NCBI GenBank assembly: GCA_001953115.1
Contig: LSSL01007634.1
Span: 1 to 29,904, forward strand
Length of the DNA stretch: 29,904 nucleotides
From: Smittium mucronatum
Taxonomy: Eukaryota; Kickxellomycota; Harpellomycetes; Harpellales; Legeriomycetaceae
Direction: 5' to 3'
Shown here: in pieces, positions 10,261 through 22,800 of the stretch
How positions within the stretch are numbered: position 1 is the first letter of the stretch
How the letters are laid out: every line of letters starts with the position of its first letter
The notes under the pieces: generated by a model
What the model saw: the letters and a program-made list of their open reading frames with translations, nothing else
The model's database searches: none
What the model was told of the DNA's origin: nothing
Made by a program: the position numbers and the translations under genes

Positions 10261-10317
10261 ATCGTATAATATGAATTAATTTTCGCACTAAAAGGCTCAA
10301 TTAATTCTAAAAATTAT
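10261..10317. repeat. Right terminal extension of the DIRS element
   Basis: This sequence lies beyond the right ITR, is absent from the left ITR, and is repeated in inverted form at about 10011-10067. It ends in TAAAAATTAT (10308-10317). Such a one-sided extension matched by the internal complementary region is a DIRS hallmark. Confidence 0.8.
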
Positions 10318-12391
10318 CCGAAATGCTTTATGTTGGGTTATTTTTGGTTTATATAACCACTAAATAATACTAATCTTAGAATAATGCAAGCCGAGAGTAG
10401 ATATGTGAGAGATTCTCTTAAAGAATGGATAATTTCTACAAAAATTTTACTACTCTTCCAATTTAGAAATATGGTGCTAGGATAAAACAACAAATTATTG
10501 GATAATTAAAAATATTAATATTAGAGACTAATTTTTCTATTTGTAAAATGCTGAAAATTTATTAGATACGGTATGATTTTCTATATTTATTGGCCTTTTT
10601 TTTATTATATATAAAAGTGTAGCCAATGGTTTACACAGTAAAAAAAAGTCTGGATTTTGAAAGAATCTCCCATATTAGCTGTAAAGTATATAGACTAATA
10701 GGAAATATTTAAATATTAAGAATCGTATAAAACTTTCACCTCAATAACTATGGGGAGGCAAAAATTGTTAAATATCACTCCAATAAGCATTATGAGTATC
10801 ATTTTTTGAAATATAAAGCAAAAAAAAACATAATAAAATTTTAACACTAATTTTATGACATTATGTAATAAACCGCATTTTTTTTTATTCCACAAAAATA
10901 TTTCGTTATTATAAAATAAATCGGTTAAAACATTGATTTGTGTAATGAAAAAAATATCACTCAATATAAAGTTGAATATCACCTAAGAGCTTTATGAATT
11001 ATGTGTATTATTATAATGTTGTCTTTGAAGTTTTTTTAATTTAATAGAGATGATGGGTCTATATTAAGTAACCGTAACTAGATTCGGATAGAATGTACGA
11101 CAAATTTTATAAAGGATATAAGAGATTTTCACATTTGAAAGATTTAAAAGTATTTAGGTAAATTTAGTTATAGATTTAACCTCAAGAATTTAATCAAAAT
11201 ATTTAAAACTATACTGAAATAAAATGATATAATACAGTAATTAATGAGAATTTAAACCAGCGGTTTTAAAAATTTCTTTAATCAAATTTTCTTTTTTGAA
11301 TTCAAATCTACTTTTTTTAAAAAATGTTGTCATTTTGACAAAAATTTTTACTTTTAGTGCTATTATGGTGTCGGCTGTTTAAATTTTATTATAGATGAAT
11401 AGCGTATACTCTAATAAATAAGAGAAAATTTTGGAGCTTTATTTAAATAAAAATAGTTAACTGATACAAATGAAAAAGGTTATAAAATATAAGGAATTTA
11501 TATGGAAATAACCAAAAAGTGAAAACCCAAAATTTGGGAAAAACCTTCTGTTTAAATAAAATGATCTCTATAATAAATGGTAATTTTGATTTTTCCTTTT
11601 TTAGACAATGTGATTAATTTTGGGACTTTGTAATGAACATTTAGATTCAGCACGCGCATTGAATATTTCACCCAATGAAGAAATCCTCCAATAAGTATAA
11701 TTGACTTTTAGAAAATATAAAATGGTATAAAAAAGGAAGACTAGCCATTTCAAAAAAGGCTAAGTTTTTCAACTTGTCTTTTTACCTATCTAATATATTT
11801 TTAACTAGTATAACCTTTTACCTTTTATTATCCAAATCATCCCATTAAACCTAACCCTTACACACCTAGTAGTTTAAGCGTATTTTACAGTAAAACGATT
11901 CTAACATTGTTTTAATACAACGGCGCTTATGTCGTTTGATAATTACAAAACCTTAAAATTACATTCCTAATAATTAATAATGTATTTACATAACACTATC
12001 ATGTGTAATTTTTTGAGTTTGATTTAGAAATGGTGTAATCAGCTAAGCTACATAAAATTTTTTGATATATTTCTGTGAAAGTCTAAATATATTCTGGAAA
12101 AAAATCAATTAGATTCAGATTGTAATTAAGAGATGTTTTAAAAAGTAGTAATAATTTTGAAAGTATTTACAAAAATGGCTAGTAAATATTAATTACCAAA
12201 TTTATATTAGTAAAACTTAAATTGCTCTAATTTATCTATTTTGTCTAAAAATATCATTATTGAATCAAATACATCCAAAATTTTATTGCGTGAAGCATCT
12301 TTTTCCCCAATATGTTTAAAAATCACCATTAAAATTTTTTTCATCTTCAATCTTTCACAAAGGTTAAGTGCTTTTTCTCAAAATAATTTGG
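10318..12391. other. AT-rich non-coding stretch
   Basis: I see no gene, RNA or clear repeat. Frames of about 90 codons can be opened on the minus strand (near 10716-10982), but they are Ile/Phe/Leu/Lys-rich products of AT bias without recognisable motifs. Confidence 0.55.
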
Positions 12392-12467
12392 AAAAAATAG
12401 ACAGATACAGTAAAATTCCTCAAAGTCTGGAAATTTTCGGCAGATTGCATTTTTAAAATCATATTTA
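12392..12467 (+). repeat. Left copy of a ~76-bp dispersed inverted repeat
   Basis: This is inverted relative to 13677-13751, at about 80 percent identity by eye. Conserved blocks include AAAAAATAGACAGA, AATTCCTCAAA and CAGATT.CATTTTT. It forms the 3' end of a 72-codon plus-strand frame (12241-12456, starting at TTG) ending IFGRLHF. It may be the tail of a decayed gene carried by a repeated element; I do not recognise the protein. Confidence 0.6.
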
Positions 12468-13676
12468 CCAATGAAAATCGATAAATTTATAAAAACCTAT
12501 TATTAAAATTTACCATTGTATAAAATATCATCATTCATATTTTATTATTCAGTTACAGAAATTGTAAATAAGTTATTCATGCATTCTTAATCAATATAAT
12601 TGGGATAAATATATGCGTTTTTAATCAATAAGTCGTAGGCTTAAAAAATATACATGTGCTTGCAACAGTAACTTGAAAAGGGGGGGTTTTTTGGGTTGAA
12701 AAAGGTGTTTATCTCGTCCAAAAAATACTATTAAAACTTAAAGAAATAGAATTTTTATTCTTAAAAATACTTTTAAGAGTAAATCAAAATAACACAAGAT
12801 GTCTTCTTTATTGTATTATTAACCAAAATACCCTAGTGAAACATGAAATAAAATTAAAGTTCAACCGTAAATCTTTTAGATTTATATCTCAAAGAAAATG
12901 AGGAGTAGAGTCATTTAATTTATAGTACGTGAGGCATTAGATGTCTTTTGTGTATTTCCTATCCTTTCATCTAGAAAATTCCTTACATAAAGGCATTAAT
13001 AAAATCTCATATTCACATGAATCTCCCTATTTTTCTAATTAATAGCTAAATCATACACTCTGAGTCTAATAAGTGGCTTTTAGTCTAGTTATTGCGAGTA
13101 TATTAGACTTGAATAAAGGCGCGACTAGAACTGTGCATTAAAACACTTTAATAACATAAAAAAATTAAGTATTTATAATATTTACTTATTAAATCTTGAA
13201 GTAAAAAGTAAATTTCCTAATAAAAGCTTAAAAAATAAAACCAATCCCTCATCTATTGAAAAAGTTATTACTTTTACGTAGTTTTTTTTATTTTTTTCAA
13301 AAAACAATTTTAATTTAGGACTAATCTGTTTATTAAAAAAAAACTAACAACTTTTAGCCCTTTATTCCCAAAATTTGTTTTTATAACACTTAGTAACTTT
13401 AAAATTATGGAAATAACTTATATTCACAATAAAATTCTCAAATAAACTTTGAAAAAATGTCTTAATTTCGTATTTAGAAAAAAATGATTTAGCTATACTT
13501 TAGCAGCACAAATTATTATAAAATATTGAACTTTCAATTTAAAAACTAATTATAGTTCAATGATGATGAGTTAATAATCCAAATTTAGTGTTAAGATTTA
13601 CATCGCATAATACAAATAATAACAATCAATCATTATCCAACAAATAAGTTGCATAATTTTATCGGTTTTAATTTTT
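12468..13676. other. AT-rich sequence between the inverted copies
   Basis: There is no recognisable gene. It contains a G7 run at 12680-12686 and otherwise ordinary AT-rich DNA. The two flanking inverted copies could be the ends of a 1.36-kb element, but I found no target duplication. Confidence 0.4.
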
Positions 13677-13751
13677 AAATATGACTTAAAAAATGTAATC
13701 TGTCGAAATTTCCCAGATTTTGAGGAATTTTTTAGACTCTGTCTATTTTTT
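13677..13751 (-). repeat. Right copy of the ~76-bp dispersed inverted repeat
   Basis: This is the minus-strand copy of 12392-12467. It has AAATTCCTCAAAATCTGGG and ATTTCGACAGATTAC on the minus strand. The frame of the other copy is broken here by a TAA near the start. Confidence 0.6.
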
Positions 13752-14019
13752 TAAAATTATGTTTATAGATTAAAGTCAACAATTTAACATCTATGAAATT
13801 ATTGGCTTAAATAAGGGGTTTAAAAGATTTTTTTTGTGATAAAAAAATGGAGTAATATAGATTTAGAAAAAAAACAAAAACATTGGAATAAGACGTTAAA
13901 AATGTGTCTCAAAACATCTAATAAGAGAGAAATAATTTGCTGTGTATTAAGGTCTTATTAACGTACTTTTTTTAGTACTATAAACTCAAATTATACAGTG
14001 ATTTGTATTATCCTTGGCT

Positions 14020-14215
14020 TATAGTAGTGGTAACAACGGCCAGCGATTCAAAAGACAGCTATTTCATAGAAGGACCATCTAGAAACAGGATCAAACGATA
14101 GTTTAGCATAACTGAGAGATCTCATAGTCAACAAGCGCAGCTTTAATAGTCAGAGGGATATCAGGATCTAACGTCTATCTCTAGGAAAGCAATTTTTATC
14201 AAATCCGAGTTTGAG
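14020..14215 (+). other. GC-richer island, possible DIRS ORF1 fragment
   Basis: About 190 bases are visibly richer in G+C than both flanks. One plus-strand frame reads YFIEGPSRNRIK near 14056-14091, which resembles AYIEGPSRVRIR at 7052-7087 of the DIRS element; codons for the shared residues differ mostly at third positions. Stops follow quickly. It may be a fragment of a diverged DIRS copy, but the similarity is short and could be chance. Confidence 0.3.
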
Positions 14216-14357
14216 TAGGAACATAATTTTATAAATCCTGTTAGAAATGGTCTTTGAATATGAGCTTAATAGCTTTAATGAACTATTTTTTGTTGAAATA
14301 GAGTTAATTCTTGACTGAATGTATACTCATTCATACACCTACTTTAAGAAATGCCGA

Positions 14358-14367
14358 GGGGGGGGGG
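14358..14367 (+). repeat. G10 homopolymer
   Basis: Ten consecutive G within AT-rich DNA, about 150 bases after the GC-richer island. Confidence 0.95.
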
Positions 14368-14660
14368 TATTTCAGTTCGTGGATTGCTCCATTTTCCCGT
14401 AAGTAAGAGCAAGTAATATGGCAGAAGAGTTTGTTTTAGTTACTTTAAAAGTGTTTTTTATACATCTTTTTATTTTTTCCTTATTTTTTTAATATAGTTT
14501 TTGATGAAGTTATCTTACAATAAAACTCTGTGATACAAAAAAAAGTGTCTCAAGACAAATTGACATGCAAAAAAACAAAAAAACATTTAATAAACACAAT
14601 TTTCTGGTTTATTTCTGAAGCTCCATAGTAAAAAAAGCAAAATAAATAACTAATACATAA

Positions 14661-14716
14661 TATATATAAAATTTGTGTGTGTGGTGTGAATAGATTAAAA
14701 CACAATTTTATATACC
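14661..14716. repeat. AT-rich hairpin with a GT-rich loop
   Basis: TATATAAAATTTGTGT pairs with ACACAATTTTATATA, with one bulge, around a GTGTGGTGTG-containing loop of some 20 bases. There is no sign of function. Confidence 0.5.
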
Positions 14717-15663
14717 GTCTTTTAAATAATTATTCTGAATTTTTTTTTTTCAAAAATAGTAATTCCAGAAAAAAATATGTTGAATTTATCCACAGCGATC
14801 CTAAAGGTATTAAAAAAAGCATAAGTATCGAAAAATCATAATTTTTGAAAAATTAAAAAAACTCTACTAATTAATGCAATAATTTCAAAAAATCCGCATG
14901 TATGGTAATATTAGAGTAGATTAATGTTACAAAAAAGATGATAAATGCTACAATTCTAAAGACTATTTATAAATATATATTGGAACTAGCGAAATTTGAA
15001 TCAAAACGGAGGTTATAGAGCGCAATTAGTATGAACTTAGTTTATATCAAATTTAAATTAGGTTCAAAAATGTAAAAATATTAGCTGGCAGATAATTATT
15101 TAATAGATATTCAAAAAACTCAAACATAAAACATTAACTAGTAATAAATAGCCACTAACAGGCTCAAAATAAATTATGAAAAATTGAGAAAATTCGTCAA
15201 ATGAGTATGTTTGTAATTATTCATATATTCTGGATGACATCAAATCAATATAACGTCTAATAAAACGCTCACAAACCTATATGAAGCTAATAATTTAAAT
15301 TTGTACTCTATTACCATTCTAATTAAAGATATTATTCCAGTAATAATTTCAGGAATTAAAGGTGCTAAACAATGTTTTATACCAATAGCCTTACCTATAG
15401 TAAAATAAGATAATACCGGGATTTATAGATGGATACTAAACATCCTTTTGTATAAATTGATAAAAAGTATTTATATTTAACTTTAGATATTACGGTCACT
15501 GATTCACGATCACTGAAAAAAAATATATATAAAATTTCTCACAAAAATCAAAAGGACCAATTTCTAGTTATATCCTTCAAAAAATATAAAAGACATATTC
15601 TGAAAAAACAAAGATTTTTTATAATAATGAATATATAAAGATATTTGCAGTATACAGCAGAGT

Positions 15664-15686
15664 ATAAAATAAAATAAAATAAAATA
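15664..15686 (+). repeat. (TAAAA)n microsatellite
   Basis: About four and a half tandem copies of a 5-base unit. This is common in AT-rich DNA. Confidence 0.8.
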
Positions 15687-16073
15687 GATTTCTCAATAAA
15701 TATTTATGCTTCTAAATTGAAATTTTTTGGTATTATAGCTGAAAAGATTGATAGAATATCTAGAATAAATTCCGAAAAAATACAAAATGGCATATGGGGT
15801 ATTTTATTTTTGGTTTTTATATAAAAAAAATCCTTGAATTAGTTTGATATAACCTTAAAATAACAAAACCCAAGATATAGCGTATCAAAAATAGTGAAGT
15901 TTTTATATATTTCTATGGGTATTAATGATTATTTTAAAATTTTTATATAAAAAAACTTTAAAAAATCAGATAAAATTAGTTTAAATTTTTCGATAAAAAA
16001 TACCAGTAATAAGAACTGCATAATTTTTTTTAATTCACCGATTTATCTTATTCTTAAATTAATTTTAAAAAAT

Positions 16074-16087
16074 GGGGGGGGGGGGGG
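16074..16087 (+). repeat. G14 homopolymer
   Basis: Fourteen consecutive G in DNA that otherwise has very little G. The flanks are AAAAAAT and TTATAAT. Confidence 0.95.
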
Positions 16088-16878
16088 TTATAATAAAAAA
16101 GCTGAATCTAATGAAATTTGAAAAAATTGACCCGCTATGAATTTTTTCAAAAAATATACTTTATTTCTCGAAAGATTTTATAAAAATTTGAAATATGAAT
16201 ATTTCTCATGCAAAAATTTATTAAAGAAAAAACAGTGACTTAATATGTACCAGACTTTTAATTGATATTGGTAAGAACTAAATTATGAATAGAAATCCGC
16301 TAGAACAAAGAAAAAAACCAGGAAGGTTAATAATGATAAAAAGAATAAAATTTCTTGGATTTCCAGATGTTAGCTATCATTATATGAATCAGTTTATTTT
16401 AACTTTTTATGGAAAATAAAAATTATTTTTATTATAACAATCAATAAAATAAATTTTTGCCATTAATTTTTGAATAAATAACTGCGCCGAAATTAAATTA
16501 TGACTTTCGATAATTATTAACAAGTTTAAACCCCAATTATTTGATGCAAATACCATTATTCAATGCTAAAACATAGAGAGTACATATTTGATTTATTTAT
16601 TAATATAATATTTTAGCTTAATATAAAAGTCGTTATAAATAAGTAAAAATAATTCAAATAATAAAATTATTATGCACTCATATTACAAGCTGATTTATTT
16701 GGGATTTATGAATATTTTTGATGATTTAATCATGTTTAGCTAATCCTAATAAGGCGTTAATCGGTTTTTTTTCTAATTATAAAAATTTTCTCATTCAATT
16801 TGCATGATTTAATGGATGTAGAAATCATATATTATTGTGTAAATTTATAAAATAGTTAAATTTAGTTTACTCTGTTCT

Positions 16879-16888
16879 CCCCCCCCCC
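16879..16888 (+). repeat. C10 homopolymer
   Basis: Ten consecutive C, about 800 bases after the G14 run and in the opposite base orientation. The flanks of the two runs are not inverted copies of each other. Confidence 0.95.
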
Positions 16889-19800
16889 AAATATCTATTC
16901 ATATCCGTTCTAAAAATATTCTTTATTTAGAATTTTTTTAAATTCAAATATAGAAAAAACTTAAAAAAATTACATTTATTATATTTTAATTATTTATAAG
17001 CGCTCGATCTTTTTTATTCAAAATATCAAACATTTTATCAAAATGATTGTAAAAAAGAGGTATCAACTAAGACCAAATAAAATTTTAATTTCTAAATTAA
17101 ACAATAAACTGAAAAATTCCGATTAATTTTTGACATTAATAAACTCTGTGATGTATTTTTATGGATATTTAGTTAAAAAGGATTTTTGAACTAAGTTTTG
17201 GTGTATATTAGGATTAAATTTATAAATATAATCAAAATCACGAATTAATATCATAATTAGTCGATAAATTAATGCAATCTTTGAATTAAACATAAGATCA
17301 TAATTATGTTTTTATTGGTAAAATAAAGAATTCTCATATAATAGAAGTATTAGTCACATTGAAGTTTTTACTATCCATTTTCCCAAACTTACTTGTGCGA
17401 TAGATAACCACTTTAAAACCAAATATTTTAAATATTTTTTATGAAAAAATTTAATACTCTATCCAATATTTTTGATTCTCTAGAAATATTAATGTTCAAA
17501 TATTTTTTGAATAAAATTTCGTTTTTTAGCAATCAAATTAGCGACTTTAATTTAATACTCATCTTTTTGTGGTTTTAATAAGCAAATTTTAATAAAAATT
17601 TCAAAAATAAACCCATTATTTATTCAAATACGCGAAATATTATTTTTATATATGAATAGATATCTATAAAATTATTATGGATCTATTTTTTCATTTTTAT
17701 TTAGATTATATCTAAAAACACTATTTAATTTATGATTTTTGATTCCATTATTTAAAAAAATATATGCTTAGATAATAATTATTTCTATAATTTGACATTT
17801 GTCTATTAATAAGTTCTGGAATTCAAATATATATTTTATGATTCATAAACTTGACCAAATATTGTTACATTTATTTGATTTTAAAATCATTTTTATTGTT
17901 TTTCGATCGATATTATAGAAAAAATCAGATATTTTTCAACCTATGCTTTCTCAATGCGTGTATTTAAAATTAAATGAAATATTGATGCTTTTGAGAGTTA
18001 TTCAATTTTTTGAGTCAAAAAACGTAAGTAATACAAACTAGTTTTACATATTTAAGTACCAAATTTATTTTTTGATCAGCAATCAAACCGCTTAAAGCAT
18101 TAATCTGATAGGATTATGAAATATAAATTTTATAAGATATTTATATTGATAAATTGAAAAATATTCATCATTACTTGATTTTCAATATAAGTAAATATGG
18201 ATTAATATTGATAAATTGAACTTAGTTGCATTCTACATATAAATTTTTTTAGAATTGAGAAATTAAGGAGATTTTTTTTATCAATTTCAGACTCTTTTAA
18301 AGATTTAAAAAAACATAATAATGGTTATTTTGATTGTAAAGACATAAGGTTTATTTATACATGACTGATTGTTGATTTTTGAACAAAAAAAGAATATTTA
18401 CTGTAGTACTTATATATTTATAAATCACTAAGTCATTTTACGTTTATATTTTAATTTATAAATCGCATTAATTTACCTTACAGTTTTGATAATGTTTCAA
18501 AATTTTGGCTATTTTTATAAATAATTATAAAAAATGCATGCTTTAAAAATTATTTCTATTAATAAAGATTGTGTCTATCTTAATTTTGCATAATAATATT
18601 AAAAATCCGAAACATTGAAATCAGGTGTTTTTTTCACATCTAAAATAACAAATATAGTAATAAAATTACATTTTTATAATATCTTGATTCATAATTCAGC
18701 TATATATGTTATCTGATTATGCCTTAATAAAAATTATACCTATTTTAGGTTTGGTTTATTTTTCTTGATAACTGAAGCTTAAAAATTAATAAGAATTAAA
18801 TAAAAATAATTATTTAATAATAAAATAGTACGGGTTAGGTATATTATTGGATTTTGATACAATCTATACATTTTTATTCTATTATTATTATTTTTTTTGT
18901 AGATAATAAAGAGAAAATAAATTCACGTAAATAAAATATATTTTATAACTTCTGAAAGTTCAAAAATATTTTAAAATCTTAATTTCCTGTTGAAATATCA
19001 TCACTAACGATTATATATGTTTAAAAAGAATTTAAATCTGCAGTTTTATCTCTTAGCTTAAAATCCCGAGTTTAAATACACCACTATTTGATTATGCTAC
19101 TTTTTAATTAAAGAATAGTAGTTTAGTAATAAATGAGATGTATATATGTTATTAAAAACCTGTAAAAATAAATATTTTTTAAAGCTAGAAAAGTTATTTT
19201 TTTGTAACTCATTCAGTAATGTTAAATTTTTATTTTTATTTTTATTAAATACTAAATAATACTTGTTAAAAGGTCAAAATTATTTTGGAAATTATTTTTA
19301 TGAAGTTTTTTTAACGAAATAAATGGTCGAAATTATATATTTTTATAAGTCTCATCAAAAAAAATTCGTGATCATTTAGTTTTTCTTGATAAATTACACA
19401 AAATCTCACAATTATATAAACTAATTGGAATAATAAATTGAAAAAAAAAACTCTTATTTATTAAATGACGAATTAAAATTTTTAATTATTGGAAATGATA
19501 AATTAATTTAAATTTTACCAACTGATCTATAAAATTAGTTTATTTTACAATAATTTAATGGGTATTTTCTATATAATTTAAAAGAGATACAATTTGTTAT
19601 AAGTTAGACAAAAAAAATAGCCAATTATAATCGGAGATTAAATATAACTGTATAAGAATCTGAAGTTGAGATATCTATCTTTAATTAATTAATACTGATT
19701 TTTATTAATTTTTTTCGGGTATTTTCATCATTTAGGACTTCTGAGAAAATATTTGCCATCATTCTGAAAGTTAAAATGACTTTTTTATGTCTCTAGTTTT

Positions 19801-22800
19801 TTTTTAAAACATATTAGTTTTAAATTTACTGATCACTTTATAAATTATTTATTAATATTTTTTTTGACATATCATTTTTTAATATAATTAAAATAAACTT
19901 AAAATCTCACCCGAATATATATGATATAATTAAAGACAATTCAACTAAAAAAAAATTTCTAAAAAGAATTTAATAAATTAAATAGCTTTTATATCATTGG
20001 AATAAAAAATATTAGCCTAAAACCAAAATTATAAAATAGCTGATAAATATATGAATTTATAAGATTGAAATTTTTTTTTGCAAATTAAAAAGTATTTATA
20101 TATCTAAAATTTAAATATTGGACTTATAGAGATAAATTTTATTGGCAGTATAATTCAATTTATAATAATTTATAGTTAATAATAACGTTGTAAATTATTA
20201 AAAAAAGACTAACTGTAATCATTAAAAACATATTATATTCGTTCTAGTAATTCTGACAAATTATATATACTTACTGGATTTATAAAAATATTTTTTAGCA
20301 ATATTATCATAAATTTTAAAAAAGAATTAAAATAGCATGAAAAATAAAGAGCAGTAAGTCATTTGTTTTTATCTATGGGTAAAGTTCTGATTTTATATAA
20401 AAGATCATGGAAAAAACTTATTTTTATATGGTTAGAAAAATATTTGCATATTTCAACATCTATTTTTTATACTATAATAAAGAGAATTTTCCCTTTTTTA
20501 AATAAATCAAAAAAAAAGTAATTATCATTTAAAAAAAATCTTATTCAATAAAATCAAGTGGCTTTTTCAACCATAAAATACCTTTCTAAGAACTAAAGCC
20601 TAAAAATAAAATTCATTTAAAAAAAATAGGTAAAAAAAATTACAAATTTAGTTTTGAATAAGAAATTGGAGAGATCCTGACTAAAGGCCATTTTTTTCAA
20701 AACTTAAATTTAATAATTATTATCTCTAATTAAAGTAAGTGATCAAGTTGAATCTATATATAAGTATTTTTTTTCAAAGAAAAATTCGTATACACAATAA
20801 TCATAGTGATGATAAATTTTTTTGATCCATAATGTCTGATTTAGACTAAATCGAAATTCATAAAGATAATAAAATGATGATATAAGAAAAAATATATAGA
20901 TGTGTACGTTATAGTTTGAAATATTGATTCCAGAAACCCAATTTAATAATGATAAAAAAAATCTTTAAAAAAACTATAGATTTTACTTGTAAATAACAGA
21001 GATTTATTTTTTGAAATCTATATGTAGATTAAAGATGATTCCATTGAAATTATCTATGGATAATTTCAAAATAAAAAATTTTATTCTTTTTTTATTTTAA
21101 TCATTTAATATATGCTCTATCTTTAAAAAGTTTTATACGTTGATATCTATTAATTCGTCAGAAATTATGATAAATAATTTATTTTTTAAAAAAAACCATT
21201 AAATATATAAAAAATATTTTGAAAAAATGAGCTATAGATTTTCAAAAACAATAGCTCTAGTAGATCTTGTAATAAAAATATGTTTTTTCTACGGTATAAA
21301 TGTTTTTTAATAGATAAAGCTGTTTTTAAATGGTTTGAAAAAATCTTATGGATATGGGACTCAGAATACAGCTAAATATAATATGTTTTTATTATTGAAT
21401 TTTTTTCTATTTTAGTATATTAATTTTAACATATCTTTTTAAAGTATTTTTTTAACAAATTAATTTTCATATAAAACCCAATCTAATAAAATAAACCCGA
21501 TATCTAATTTATTCAATTTTTTTAAAAGATTAATATATATTTTTAATTGTCAATATTTGCTGAAAAAAAATGCCCAATGAATTAAATAAAATGGAAAAGT
21601 AATTTAATTCAAAAAATATTGGTAGAAATAGATTTTAATAAAATATCTTGAAAAAAATACGAATTTAGTCACGAAAAAGATATTATTTTTAACTTATGTA
21701 ACTCTTGTTTTTTAATCCATATTATTAAAAAATTATAAAACATTCTATACTTTGCATTAAAGGGTAAATTATTAGTATTTACTAAATTAGTTAAATCAAT
21801 TATTGATCTTTAAAGCTCATCAAAGTATTGATGATTTAAAATATTACTAAATATTTTTAAGCATATCGTGTTTGGTATAATCTTAAATAAAAAATTTAAA
21901 ATCTTAAAATATTTATCACTCATTAATTTCAAGCTGGAAATCTAGAAAAAAAATATTATGGTTCAGATTTGACATTATAATAAGAAAAAATAAGTTATAT
22001 TTTAATCAAATGACAATTTTTTAAAACTAATAATGTAGAAAAACATTAAAATATACTTTTAACATAAATTTTTTACAAAATGAAATATGTTTTGTCTTTT
22101 TAATTATGCCCAAGAAATAAATAACTTAGCTCCAGTAGTTGAAATCCTACAATTAAACTTGTGCAAATTTTTAGTATTAATTCTCCATATTTTTCAACAA
22201 TAATTTTTTTCTATTTAATGGAGACTTTTTGTCCTAATAAAGTTTATAATAAACTAATCTGTAATATAAATTTCTGAATATCCCAAAAATTTTCTAGAAA
22301 ATAAATAATTATTTGAGGCTACGTTTTAAATGATATTTTTTTTAAAAAAACTGACTAAATCTTTAATTTTAAGAATATTTCACTCTTATGGGCTTATTTA
22401 TAAATTGAATTAAAATTAATAATTAAGGAAACTCCCAATAATTTAGAAAATTTTGATTATTTGAGTTGTTTCAATGATTTACAGTAAAATAATTTTGAGC
22501 TTATAGAATTTTTTTTTAAAAAGAGTTACTTCACAAAAATATGAAATTACTAAAACTATCTCGAATACATTTCATATTCATATTTTAATAAAAGCAAGAA
22601 TAAATATTGAGCTTTAGTGGAATATTTTATTGGTTAAAAAAAAACAAGAAATCATGTAGAGTCATAGATATGCAAATATACTATTTTTTTTTACATTAAA
22701 ACAATTTCATTTAATAATAATATTATAAAACTTATTTATTTATTTCAAAATTTTTATTTATTATATATCATGTGCTATAGAAAAATTAATTTTATTTTTT

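Larger units (their letters stand above)
6046..10317 (+). mobile_element. DIRS-type retrotransposon, complete in length but inactive
   Basis: All structural parts of a DIRS element are present in order: left inverted terminal repeat (6051-6211), Gag-like relic, reverse transcriptase with RNase H, tyrosine recombinase, internal complementary region (9986-10086), right inverted terminal repeat (10105-10260) and a right extension to about 10317. There are no LTRs and no integrase, as expected for this order. The coding part is clearly richer in G+C than the surrounding DNA. Every reading frame carries stops or shifts, so it cannot be autonomous. The Gag and RT regions look most like those of early-diverging fungal DIRS elements. 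The ITRs have diverged to roughly 85 percent, suggesting an old insertion. Confidence 0.88.

Noticed and set aside
10716..10982. 88-codon minus-strand frame
   Set aside because: The product is dominated by Ile, Phe, Leu, Asn and Lys, has no motif, and is expected from AT-rich DNA.
11850..11880. AAACCTAACCCTTACAC resembling telomere repeat
   Set aside because: There is a single non-tandem occurrence; no array is present.
16074..16888. G14 and C10 as the ends of an inverted-repeat element
   Set aside because: Sequences beside the two runs show no inverted similarity.
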